Assembly (NCBI GenBank): GCA_023374025.1
Contig: SIJG01000115.1
Span: 39,016-103,015, forward strand
Direction: 5' to 3'
DNA from: Heterodera schachtii
Taxonomy: Eukaryota; Nematoda; Chromadorea; Rhabditida; Heteroderidae
DNA length: 64,000 nt
This document shows, in pieces, positions 28,101 to 39,474 of this stretch (positions are counted from its first letter, which is position 1; each line of letters starts with the position of its first letter). The translations under genes were made by a program, and so were the position numbers. Under the pieces are notes generated by a model. That model saw only the letters and a program-made list of their open reading frames with translations. It was not told where the DNA came from and did no database searches.

Positions 28101-31100
28101 TTAAGAGTTTTGGTTGGTGCCCCAATTTTTAGTAAGCGAATAAATTATTTAAATATGTTTTATAAAGATTTTTATTTAATTTCATTATTGGTTCAATTTG
28201 TCTTTATGATGTAAATAATTAATATTTTACTTTTCTTAAACACTTTTAAGCTTTTTTTTCTCGCCAAGAACTGTTCTATCTTTTCGTATTGTTGAATTTT
28301 TCTATTATATATTTAAATATCCGAATATCTCAATGGATTAATTTTATTGTATGTAATTTTAATTATTTCGGTATTTGTTTATTTAAATTTATTCACATTC
28401 ATTTTATTATTTTCTTTATCATAATTTAATTATTTATTATTATTTTTATCATTGCGTAAAATTTATATATAGTTCTAATATGAAAATTATTTAAAATTCA
28501 CTTATTGATTTTTTTTGTGATAAAGCATAAAAATATAAATGAATGATATGCTTTATCCTATTTTTAAACAATATATAATTAACTTTATTGTTTTATTGCC
28601 GCCATAATTTTTCATTATTTTTAAATCTCTGCTTTTTTATTTCACCAATAAAATTTTATTGTATTTAAAAAAATTATACTTGAATATATTTTTAAACCGG
28701 GTTATCGGGGTGCTAAGTCATTTAAACGTGCTTGCTTTCCAAGTCCACGTTTTTTCAAACATTCGTGAACATTTATTTTATTTAAAAAATAAATTATTTA
28801 TTCATTTATTTTTTGTTTCGCTATTGTTATTAATATAATAATTCAGCTTCATACGATATAAATTTGAATTATTTTTCCTCATAGCGTTTATTTATTTACT
28901 CTTACTCTCTTACTCTTATAAACCAATTTTTGTAGTTGTTTTATTCTTTTCTTGTAATTATCATAATCTCATGATTATTGGTCCAAGACTTGGTTGAATG
29001 ACTGATATTTCCTTTTGAACTTTATTGAGCGCCAGCCATTCCATATGGAAGGAAATTGAAAATAGTAATTAAATAAGTATTTTTTAATTTTATTTTTTTA
29101 CCCTTTACATGAAGCAAGCCATTTCTCTCCACATGTAGGCACGCTTAACAATTTTTAAAATTTAAATAAGTCTAATTTTCAATTCAAAATTATGCTTTTA
29201 TAAAAAACTTTTTTTTTCTGATAAATCCAGTAGCATTTTTTTTCACTTTTTGGTGCTATTTTTCTTCATTTCCTGCAGATTCTGCAGTTTATATCTTGTT
29301 TTATAAGTAATATTCAATGAAAATTTTGAACAAAAATAATTTAATCCGTGAAATGTTCTATTTAATTTTCATTTATCTTGATACATTTTTTAATTATTTT
29401 ATACATATTGGTTATTTTAAAATTTCGATTTTTATGATGTTCTTAATTCTTTACTTTACATTTTCTTATATTTTATTTATTTTTCAAATATCATTATGTA
29501 AATGCTATTCACTTGGTAATCGATTCAAAATTTGTTTTCGTAATCTTATTTTAATTTTTGAAAATTAAAAGATTTTTTATTAAAAATGTAATAATCATTA
29601 ATTTGATCAAAAGAAATTGGCTGTATGTTGTTAGTGCATTAAGTTATTAAAAATGGAATTATATGTCGAAAATACTGTTTTTAAATAGAATTTACATTCC
29701 TTCTCCTTCACACTTTCACTCGCATCAGATCATTCTCCAAAATCGAATCCATTCATGAATCATTGTCATAATCAATATAAATTTTCTAAAATAATTTTTA
29801 TATATATTTTTAACTTTTTACAAAATCTTAAAGGAAATTAGGGGTATATTTTTGAAAAAATTTAAAAAAATCTAAAAAATATTCATGACGCTGGCTGAAG
29901 GTATTTTTCTTAGGAAAGAAATTCATTTTTTTGTTAAAGTTTCTGTTATTCTATTTAATAGTAAAATTTTGATTTTACAATAATAAATCTTCTAGGTTTT
30001 TGTCATTCCATTTGTGTAGATTCATTTGGTTTTTTTAAATTAGAATTATATATAAATTTAAGTTTAAATTATAAAAACTAGTTAATATAAAAATCAATAA
30101 TATTAAAATCCCTTTTTTAATAATTTATATGTTCTGTGTGCCTGGTTGTTTCAGCTTAGTGATGGAATTTTGGTTTTTATATAAACAGGAAGTTTTTTAA
30201 TTATAATTTTATAAAGATATTTATTTTTCTTGAAATTTTAACTTCGATTTTTTTATTGTTTTAAATAAAAATTTAAATGTTATTTTGGAATGTTAAAAAA
30301 ACAACTTAGAACTTCTTACTTTATTAACCTGAATTGTTTTAACAAATAATTCTTTTTATTTCATTAAATATATTTTATTTTATGAAAATTTTTTTTATTT
30401 ATTTATCTTTCTTTTATTGATAATGTAATATTTCTGTTTGTTTAAGCCCATACTTTTTATTATGAAAATCCGTGAAAATTTTTGTATAATAAAATTATTT
30501 ACGTCTTATTTATTTCATTCATTCAAAATTTCAATTATTTATTTATAATATTATTGCTAATATATATAAAATAATCATTTTTCATTATTGCTATTTTTCA
30601 TCACCGTAATTTTCGTTCGGAATGATTATGAATTTAAATATAACTTTTAAATATTTTTATTCGTTTTTATTTTGGAATCTTCAATCTTTCTAATTTCTTC
30701 AATTTAATAATTTCTATTGATTTTCTTCTTTTTGCAGTATTTAACTAGAAAGTTCAAAAACTCAAATTTTTTTTCTTAAACATGGAAATTATCAAATTAT
30801 TAACCAATTCATTTTGTATTTTTTTTAAATTATTATAGGCCAAATAATTCTTTTCATTACCTTATTTATTTTATATTTTTATTTCGAGTTCATTAGTTAT
30901 ATCTAATTACCAAGCACCAATACTCTTGGTCATTGACACGGTTGTATATTTGATTTTATGTCAACGGAGATTCCATTTTTAAATGTAGAAAATTCAAAAT
31001 ATTCCAATTGTCTTAAAATATATTTGTTTGTTATGTAAAAGTTTTATATATATATAATAGTTGGTATTACTATTTGTTGTCTTTGTCATAGTGACTCGTA

Positions 31101-32990
31101 TGGGATTTCATCTGCTTCGTTTTAATTTTAGTTTATTTTATTATTTCAGCAATTATTTATTTGGGTTTTTAATACATTTGGTTTTGAAATATGTTTAAAT
31201 TTAGAGTTTGAGGAATTTTTATTCTGGTTGGTTTTTTCTTGGTCATTATTTGTTTTTTGGCTTTATAATTTTTATTCGAAATTTGGAAATTTTTAATGAT
31301 TTTGTTTGTTTTCGTTGTTTGTCATCCCATGGAACTCGGCTCACTCATTGATTCTGAAACACTTGGTTAACAATTAATAATATTTTTTATTATTTTGATA
31401 AAAATATTAATTTTTATTTTTTTATTAGAATTTAGACCTATAATAATAATATATCTACATCCAAATATATAATTTTTGACTACTGCACATTTAGTAGTGC
31501 CAAATATTCACGACTTTGGTTAAGAGGCCAGCGGAAAACTTTATTTAAAAATGAGTTTTTTTATAGATTTATTTTTTTAATTTGCGTTAAATAAACCTTT
31601 ATGTAATTTGTTGTATTCTTTTTTAAATTAATACCTAAATTGACAAAGTCTGATCTTGCCAATGTTTCTATTCATTCCATATATGTTTATTTATACCGTT
31701 TCAAAACAAAAAGTATTTGTATTTTTTTAAAATAAAGTAAAAATAATATTAATATTATTTTGTAAATTTTCAATGACAATTAAATAGTTTCTAGTTTAGT
31801 ATATAGATTGGTTATTTTACTATTTCAATTTTTATTAATTGAATTTTTAAAATTTATTTTAATCTTTATAATATTTGTGCAAAAAGTTAATCATTTTTTA
31901 GCAAAAATTAAGCTTTATAAATTTAAAAAACGTTTTGACAAAATTAAAAACTTTTTAAATTTACATCCGCATTAAATATTTAATATAATGTTCAATTTTC
32001 ATTTTTCACCTTCTCTTGCCGTTTTATCCGCTATAAAGTTATTTGGCTTGAATCTCCTATTCTTATAAGTTCGTTCTTATCAAAATGTTTTTACAAATTC
32101 CATTGTGTAGAAAAAGGATTGTGCTGTTGTCACTAAAGGGTAAAAATTTTTAATTATTATTGTATTGATTTTAATATTATTTTTTATTTTATTTCTAAAA
32201 TTATTATTACAGTTCATAAACGCAATTGAAAATAATTGGTTTTTTATGAATTATTTAATTTTTTAAGTAATTCTTATTTTGATGAGGTTTTTTAAGGCTA
32301 TTTTCAATAACCATTGCTTTTTATGAAATAAATGTAAAATTTTTAAATGAAAAACATATTTGAAGTTAATATCGAAAAAATTTAATCTCTTTATCTTTTA
32401 AATAGTAGTCACTTTATTAATTCTTTAATTTGATCATTTTATTTCATTACTCTTTTTTTTGTTTTTCTTTGTAATGAAATTTTAAAAAAATGTTTATTTT
32501 TTTTTATATTTTATCAAATTTATGCAAATTTAAAGGACTGTCGAACGTGGCAAAGTTTTTGTTTTAAAATTCAAATTTTATTTTAGATATTTAATTTCTT
32601 TTTATTATTAGTTTTTTGAAATATGAAAATAAACGCCCTTTTCAAAGTCATATGTCATTTTAAAAATATCTTGGCAGAAATTCTTTAAATTTGATGTTTA
32701 CTCCCATACGAGTGTGAACCATTCGTTCATGATGAGTTCTTCGAGTGCTACGTGTGCTTCTGTTTAATTTTCAAAGTTTTAATAAATATTTGCTATTTTT
32801 TCTCATCTTTATTAAAATAAAGTTTAATTTATTGTATCTTTCGTTTATTTTTTAAATATAGGATGATCTTTACTATTTTGTTTTTTTATATAAATTGATC
32901 AATAATAAGTATCAGAGAAGTATTTGAACAAAACTTAGCACAAAACTAAAAATTAAAAAGCCAATAAAAAAAAATTTGGTTTTAGCAAAT
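25101..32990. other. Gene-free, AT-rich block with T bias on plus strand
   Basis: The base bias flips at about 25.1 kb: from here T clearly exceeds A on the plus strand until the gap at 33.5 kb. Short frames are Phe/Leu/Ile-rich and are what T-rich DNA gives by chance; none has a credible start context, domain or neighbour. The block holds a ~1-kb tandem duplication (25,590-27,483) and a repeated word GTAGGCACGCTT (25,811, 26,830, 29,135). No RNA gene was recognised. Confidence 0.75.
25590..27483. repeat. Tandem duplication of a ~1-kb unit
   Basis: Unit 1 covers ~25,590-26,455 and unit 2 ~26,600-27,483. Collinear shared words are ACGATCATATGCAGT, GTAGTCAATTCATGGATGTG, CTCAGGGTTT, AATAGAGATTTATAA, ATTAAAAGATTTCTGGAATT and CTTCTGTGTTC. 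The copies differ by many small indels, so the event is not recent. Confidence 0.9.
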
Positions 32991-32994
32991 TCCG

Positions 32995-33170
32995 ATAATC
33001 CCGCGAGACCCGAAAAAATTTTTCGGGATTCATCAAGATCGTGATTTGGTCGGGATGCCGACTCGGGATCCGTCCCGATCGTTTTTCCAAAATGTTCGGG
33101 ATTGATCGGGATCGGGATTCAGTCGGGATCCCGACTCAGGATCCCTCCGACCCCAGTTGTCCGGTCTCTA
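32995..33170. mobile_element. Non-autonomous hAT-like MITE, left end decayed
   Basis: Rich in CGGGAT/ATCCCG subterminal repeats and nearly identical over its right ~110 bp to the MITEs at 38,543 and 39,322. It ends at 33,170 in GTCCGGTCTCTA, the terminal inverted repeat of that family. The left terminus (expected TAGAGACCGG) is not recognisable. It shows that the AT-rich compartment shares this transposon family with the gene-bearing half. Confidence 0.8.
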
Positions 33171-33525
33171 ATTTCCACCCATGCGGCAGGGAACAAAAAA
33201 GTGGTTATCTGTCTGTTGAATATATTTTATTTTTTGTTTGTTTATTTTATTTTATTTATTTTATCGACATTATTTATTTCGTAATTAAAAGTTTATGATG
33301 CAGTTGATTTTGAAAGATTCTTTCGTTCTCAATTCGATCATTTATAGTTAAATCTTTAAACTTTAAAAATTTTTATCATTTGAAATTAAATATATCAATC
33401 ATCTTTATAAATAATTATAATTTCTAGAACATAAATTATGGAAAGAAACAAACATTTTTTATAATTTTCAAGTCTTATTGTATTACAAAAAAAACTTTCG
33501 AATATTATTTAAATTTTGACAGTAC

Positions 33526-33732
33526 NNNNNNNNNNNNNNNNNNNNNNNNNNNNNNNNNNNNNNNNNNNNNNNNNNNNNNNNNNNNNNNNNNNNNNNNNNN
33601 NNNNNNNNNNNNNNNNNNNNNNNNNNNNNNNNNNNNNNNNNNNNNNNNNNNNNNNNNNNNNNNNNNNNNNNNNNNNNNNNNNNNNNNNNNNNNNNNNNNN
33701 NNNNNNNNNNNNNNNNNNNNNNNNNNNNNNNN
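33526..33732. other. Assembly gap (207 N)
   Basis: A run of 207 ambiguous bases. AT-rich, T-biased DNA lies to the left and the 3' part of F-box-like copy A to the right; the last exon of that gene must lie in or be lost within this gap. Confidence 1.
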
Positions 33733-33800
33733 ACAATGGCCTTAATTGGGCGCAATTTTAATTATTTAAACAAAATCAAATGCCATTTTTAATTGCTCAC

Positions 33801-34990
33801 CCAATGCAATTAGTGCCACTAAAAAGCCAAATGAACACATTGTTACAATTGTTGTCCCAATTTTCATTTTGCTGCTGAACCGCCGCGGTCTCCCCAAATT
33901 TGCATCGTTTCATTATCCATCGTTTGTCCCATTCATTTTCATTGGCCAATGTCAGCTTTTCTTGCGTCCATTCGTTCACCAATTCAAACGGCACCATTGG
34001 CATTAACGGCACGCGAACACATAAATGAATTTGGTAACTGACGGAAGAAATGGTGGCACGAAGAAAATGCTAAACAATTTGGAAAACAAAAATCTGTGAT
34101 TTGCCGAAATTATGGCCACCTCCTTGAAATTGTTGACCCAATCAAAGTCCGCTGGTCCGTTGTAATCTTCGCAACGCAATCGCTTGGGTTGGCCATCTTT
34201 TCGCGGAGAGTGCAACCATTTGGACAACGCTTGGCCAGCAGAAATTGTTGAATTTGGCCCATCAAAATCGTCACCAATCTCAATCGAATCGGGCAACAAA
34301 TAATCGGAATCGATTAAAATCAATTGGTTGAGTTCGGTGAGAATTGTCGGCGAAGTGCGACGAAGCAAATAGTCCAAATCATCATCATCGTTAAAGCCCA
34401 AGTGGCGAATGTTTGTCGAAAAAATTGGCCAAATTTCATGAACAAAAATGTCCCGAATCGGATGGCCATCCGCAGTGTGTGATAATGGAATCGACAAATA
34501 TAAATTGGTGCCTCTTTTGTCGAAAATTTGCTGATTTAAACGAAGAAAAGCGATGACGGAGTGATCGATGTACCTGAAAATAGAATGAATACTTTTACTG
34601 CGATAGCTCTGCTTTTTAAATTACATAATCTGAAGGCGCTTAAAACGGATTTTGCTGGGCAGCGGACAGTCAGGCAATGGAAATTCCACAAATCCGTCAT
34701 TGAACAATACAAACAGTTTCGGTTCAGGTCCGTTGTTCTTGCGACGAATTTCGATCGTTCTCCAAATTGTCATTTCGCTTTTGCCATTAAAATGTTTGTC
34801 CACCAACGCATTGAAACGTGGCGAAAGCAATGCCAATTTGAGGCCGAGTTGAGGACGGTCAAAAGATGGGAAAATGTCCATCCAAACGTCATTACAAATC
34901 CAACTGAAATGGGAAAAGGGAAAACAGTTTAGCTAAATTAATTAGGAATTTGTTTGGCTTTTCAAAAATTGCTTACCGTCGTCGGTTCAT
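33801..34990 (-). CDS. F-box-like family protein, copy A (3' end in gap)
   Basis: Four visible exons on the minus strand: 34,990-34,977 (only 14 nt, MNRR plus two bases), 34,903-34,625, 34,573-34,120 and 34,069-33,801. All introns are GT-AG and phases agree (2, 2, 0, 2). The N-terminus (WICNDVWMDIFPSF, then RPQLGLKLALLSPRFNALVD) resembles an F-box helix; F-box proteins usually recruit substrates to SCF ubiquitin ligases. The rest (IRHLGF, RRTSPTILTELNQL, SKWLH, PRKDGQPKRLRC, VPFELVNEW) is family-specific. The last exon, seen in copies B and C as GPLSPPPEE and a Ser-rich tail, would lie at ~33,744 and into the gap. No stop or frameshift is seen. The F-box assignment is by pattern; the Skp1-binding role is inferred. 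Confidence 0.8.
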
Positions 34991-35329
34991 TTTTTGGTAA
35001 TTAACACAATTTGGCCCAGTACCGAATGATGTCACACAATATATAGCAGAATAATTAATTGCGTTGGAAGCTTTATTTTTATATAATGAGAAACAAAGCG
35101 GAAAACAAACATTTTTAACGAAAAACGGAAGGGGCGGAAACATTTTTGACATAAAATGACGACGGATCGGAAGAGGAAGAAACGGCGAGCAGAAAAAGGG
35201 AATGGAACGCAACAGAGAAAAGAGGAGAATATTTGCAAAATAATGAAATTTGCCAGCCGTTTTACCTTGCCCCCAAATCAATCAAATAATCAATTGGACG
35301 GATAATTTTTACCCAACTTTCATTTGTAA

Positions 35330-35500
35330 ACATGGACGGTAAAAAAAGAAAAAAAAGCGGCAAAAAATCATTGGCGTAAAAAACAAAACGCCAATGCATT
35401 CAAATATAAAACAAAGTGTTTTTATGTTTGATCAAATTCCTAATCAGCAGAGGTCAAGGCTTCCAATTCACTTAAAATAGGTTAAATAAGATGTTTTTTA
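35330..35500. repeat. Upstream segment shared with 63,033-63,200
   Basis: CATGGACGGTAAAAAAAG, AGCGGCAAAAAATCATTGGC and TTTATGTTTGATCAAATTC occur in the same order at both places. Each copy lies 5' of an F-box-like gene on the minus strand (copies A and D), so these genes were duplicated together with upstream DNA. The rest of 35,000-36,150 holds no gene I can support. Confidence 0.85.
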
Positions 35501-36197
35501 GAGATAATAAAATAAGAAATGATATTTATGACATTTAAGAAAATTCAGTACCTTATTTAAGTTGTTTAGTTTTGATCACACTTGATCAACCATAACTCGC
35601 TTCATACCCAATCAAACTGAACAAATTTGGTATCTAAAAAAAGATTTTGAAAAGGGGAATCTTTTTCTAAGCGAATGTTAAGTAATTTGTCATCTCAGAA
35701 AAAAGTTGTGGGAATTTCAAACTTTTATCATGTTATAACTCAAGTCCTAGGCACCTCTTTCTAACCAAAATGCTAAATTTATTCTTTTTTCTATTGATTC
35801 TAAATGTTCAAAGTGATTTTGTGCCCTTATAACCAAAATTATTAGAATTTTCAAATTTGGTGTTTTTTCATGTGTTAGAGACATGAAAATAGTACGCCAA
35901 AAGGAGAGAAAAAAAATGCAAATTTTTTATTATCCCATAACTTTCTAATTCCACCCATTTTAATATTATATTAACCTATTACTAAATGCAGTATTTTTTT
36001 CTCTATCGATATGCAAAATTTAAAGAAAATCTGTAAGGCGAAAAAAAAGTTCTATAGAGCGAAGTAAATGTTGTTTTTTACATAATGAAAATGAAGAGAT
36101 AGTACATAAATTAGGAGAAACAAAGATAAAAAGGAAAAGTAACAGAACGCCAATTTTTATTCGTCATTTATTTAGCTAAACTGTTTTCCCATTTCAG

Positions 36198-36315
36198 TTG
36201 GATTTGCAGCGACGATTGGATGGACATTTGGCAACAGTTGAAAATGATCAGAGTAATGAACAACAGACGGAGGGCATTTTGAAGGACAGTGGAGGACATA
36301 GTAGCAGAAATATAG
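36198..36315 (+). pseudogene. Fragment of F-box-like exon 2
   Basis: After CCCATTTCAG the sequence begins like exon 2 of the F-box-like family (TTGGATTTGCAGCGACG, then TGGATGGACATTT) but leaves the family after ~40 bp and never enters the expected PQLGLKLALL part. A GT donor (TATAG|GTAATG) follows at 36,316, so a 118-nt internal exon could still be spliced. In another frame the whole stretch is open (LDLQRRLDGHLATVENDQ and on). It is either a decayed fragment or an exon recycled in a new frame. Confidence 0.45.
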
Positions 36316-36659
36316 GTAATGAATGTTAATGCACAAAAATGGGGAGGCGAAGGCGCTTTTATAGCGGAGAAAACAGGGATTTAACAAATGCAATTTTTGA
36401 AAAATTTAACGGATTACCTAAAAAGCTTTTTGTTCGAATTAAGGTTCGGGGTTCGGAATTGGCCGAAATATATGTCATATTCATGATTAGCGAGCCTGAA
36501 AACCTAGGAAAACATGTTTTAGTATGATTTTCAAAAACAAAAAAATTTGCAAAAAATGGGCGGAGGGGAAAGAAAGTTTGTTATAAAAGTACAATTTTTC
36601 ATGAATGCGAATCATTTGCCCAATAAATTTGCTATTCAATCCTTTTTATTCCTCGCCAT

Positions 36660-36795
36660 TTGAAGCAGGCGCAACAACAGCCGAAGCAGCAAAAGCCGCT
36701 AAAAGTGACCGCCACCAATCCGAATTCGACAACACCGCAACCACCGCCAACGCCAACAGTGGACACGAGCAACAACAACAACAAACGGTAGAGTT
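36660..36795 (+). other. Open Gln/Pro/Thr/Asn-rich stretch, possible exon fragment
   Basis: In one plus-strand frame 36,661-36,789 encodes a Gln-rich then Pro/Thr/Asn-rich run (KQAQQQPKQQK, TTPQPPPTPTVDTSNNNN) ending in a stop. The composition is typical of a disordered region or a CAG/CAA repeat tract. Other frames are also open, and no start or splice partner is evident. Evidence of function is weak. Confidence 0.25.
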
Positions 36796-37113
36796 TTTGG
36801 TGCCATTGGACGGAGGGGGAGCAGATGCCGTGATGATAATGCCATTTTTAGACATCCCAAATTGTTTTCTGCAGATTTTAACCGTGAAAAACTGACCAAC
36901 GTTTTTTAGCGTTTTCTTTTCACTGATTTCTGAATTTTGGCCCCTCCTTCCGAACTCCGCGCCCGAATTCGAACAAAAAGTCGAGATTGAATTTATCGAG
37001 TTTCACATTTTTGTTCAAAATGCCATTTTTAGAAAAGCCCAAAAATACTGATTCCAGAGTTTGGCCCTCTACAAATTCGTCATTTATTTAGCTAAACTGT
37101 TTTCCCATTTCAG

Positions 37114-37943
37114 TTGGATTTGCAGCGACGTTTGGATGGACATTTTGCCATCATTTGACCATGGAAAAAGTTGTGGAATTTCCATTGCCCGACAACCGTC
37201 CGTGGCCCAGCAAAATCCGTTTTAAGAACATTCGGATTGGGTAATGAAAAATCATAGTTTTATTGCAATAAAGCATTCATTCCAATTTCAGGTACATCAA
37301 TCACTCCGTCATCGCTTTTCTTCGTGTCAATCGCCAAATTTTCGACAAAAGAGGCACCGATTTACACTTGCGGATTCCATCATCGCACACCACGGATGGC
37401 CAGCGGATTGGGACTTGGACTTTTACAAAGGTGATCATTTGGACAATTTGCGTCGTCTCATTTCTCCGACAATTCTCACTGATCTCAACCAATTGAATTC
37501 AGTCCATTCATTTGGTCTGTTCCCCGAGGCAATTGCGATTGGTGATGATTTAGATGTGCCAAATGCAACAATTTCTGCTGACCAAAAATTGTAAAATGGT
37601 TGTACACGCCGAGAAAAGATGGACAGCCCAAGCGATTGCGTTGCAAAGATTACTCCGAACAAGCGAACACTGATGATTGGATCGAAAGTTTCAAGAAGGT
37701 GTGGCCATAATTTCGACAAATCACTGCTTTTGATTGCCTCTATTTTTGTTTTAGAAATTGGGACAAAGTGTCCATTTGGCTTTTTAGTGCCAATAATTGT
37801 CTTGGGTGAGCAATTAAAAAGGCATTTAATTTTGTTTAAATAATTAAAATTTCGCCTAATTAAGGCCATTGTCTCCGCCACCGGAAGAACAAGAAACCGG
37901 ACAAAGCAGCGAAAAAGGGGCATCTTCTGCTGACATTGAGTGA
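37114..37943 (+). pseudogene. F-box-like family pseudogene, copy B
   Basis: Follows the family exon plan from the exon 2 acceptor at 37,113, with several lesions. Exon 2 jumps from MDILPSFD directly to the PLPDNRP/PSKIRF region, losing most of the F-box-like part. Exon 3 (from YINHSVIAFLRVNRQIFDKR) loses the block around the expected WDVFVREIWPIF and shifts frame, and has a stop after STISADQKL. Exon 4 is reduced to a short piece ending CTTGG|GTGAGC. The last exon (GPLSPPPEEQETGQSSEKG..., stop at 37,941-37,943) is intact and was used to define the family C-terminus. No exon 1 was found. Too broken to encode the family protein. Confidence 0.8.
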
Positions 37944-38542
37944 TGGACAAACGAACAAAATCAATGATCAGCCGCAGAAGAAGAAATGAATTAATTAAGA
38001 ATGACCGATCGATTATAATTCAAATCAGTGCTTAAATGTATATTTATTACAAAAACCTCTCAAATATATGTAAATAAATCGGGGCCAGGACGTTTTCGCG
38101 TGGCCGTTTTCGCGTGGCCGTTTTCGCGTGGCCGTTTTCGCGTGAGGCCCATTTTTGCGTGGCCGTTTTCGCGTGTGGTACGTTTTCGCGTGAGTGCCTG
38201 TTTAGGACTAAAATTGGTCGGATGTGTGCCGAACATTCATTTTGACCTATTTCGAATCCCGAACCTGATTTCAAACAATTTTTTGCTTTTATTTACTCAA
38301 AAGCGTCCTCATTTTTATGCTTGTAAAGATTAACAACTTCAAGTATTGACAACGTGAATGAGACACAGAATCCGTCCATCGGCATCACGACATTTCTTTT
38401 CTTTTTTTCTTTTTCGGGGGGCGGGGATAGAAAAAATTTTGTAATAGGGGTTGGAAATTTTTTAAATTTATGATAAATAAGCCTGCCAGAAAGAGAGAAA
38501 ACAATTTTATACCAAATTGCATTTGGGATGGCGAGTCTACAC

Positions 38543-38695
38543 TAGAGACCGGACGGGATCGGGATCCCGCGGGATTTATTCGGGATCACGACCTCGGGAT
38601 CCGTCCCGAGCGATTTTCCAAAATGTTCGGGATTGATCGGGATTCAGTCGGGATCCCGACTCGGGATCCCTCCGACCCCAGTTGTCCGGTCTCTA
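38543..38695 (+). mobile_element. 153-bp hAT-type MITE with 8-bp target duplication
   Basis: Starts TAGAGACCGGAC and ends GTCCGGTCTCTA, perfect 12-bp terminal inverted repeats. It is flanked on both sides by GTCTACAC (38,535-38,542 and 38,696-38,703), an 8-bp target duplication of the hAT superfamily pattern nTnnnnAn. The interior is CGGGATC/GATCCCG repeats. Terminal bases match the hAT transposon at 53,644, which is therefore the likely source of transposase. Confidence 0.95.
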
Positions 38696-39321
38696 GTCTA
38701 CACTAATACCAGCAAAGCATTAGACCGTGAAAAATTATTAGACTGTATAATAATTTGTCAGTATTAATTTATAAAATTCACTTAAATATAGATTGAATTA
38801 AGCACCCGAAGTAAAACGGGAGTGAAAAATTTTTCAAAATATAAAAAAAAATAAAAAATTCGCTTATATGCAACCACGCGAAAACGGCCACGCGAAAATG
38901 GCCTCACGCGAAAACGGCCACGCGAAAACGGCCACGCGAAAACGACCCCGACCGAAATAAATCGGATTTATAAAAATGGCCGTCTATACATCTCATAATC
39001 GGTCGGGGTCGTTTTCGCGTGGCCGTTTTCGCGTGGCCGTTTTCGCGTGAGGCCATTTTCGCGTGGCCGTTTTCGCGTGAGGGTCGTTTTCCGCGTGGCC
39101 GTTTTCGCGTGAGGCCATTTTCGCGTGGCCGTTTTCGCGTGGTTGCATATAAGAGAATTTTTTACTTTTTATATTTTGTAAAGTTTTTCACTCCCGTTTT
39201 ACTTCGGGTGCTTAATTCAATTTATATTAAGTGAATTTTATAAACTAAATTAATACTGACAAATTATTATACAGTCTAATAATTTTTCACGGTCTAATGC
39301 TTTGCTGGTATTAGTGTAGAC

Positions 39322-39474
39322 TAGAGACCGGACAACTGGGGTCGGAGGGATCCCGAGTCGGGATCCCGACTGAATCCCGATCAATCCCGAACATTTTGGA
39401 AAATCGCTCGGGACGGATCCCGAGGTCGGGATTCCGAATAAATCCCGCGGGATCCCGATCCCGTCCGGTCTCTA
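39322..39474 (-). mobile_element. Inverted copy of the 153-bp MITE
   Basis: Reverse-complement twin of 38,543-38,695 including its 8-bp target duplication, here GTGTAGAC at 39,314-39,321 and 39,475-39,482, the complement of GTCTACAC. Because the flanks are inverted as well, this copy arose by inverted duplication of the fold-back arm, not by a second transposition. Confidence 0.95.
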
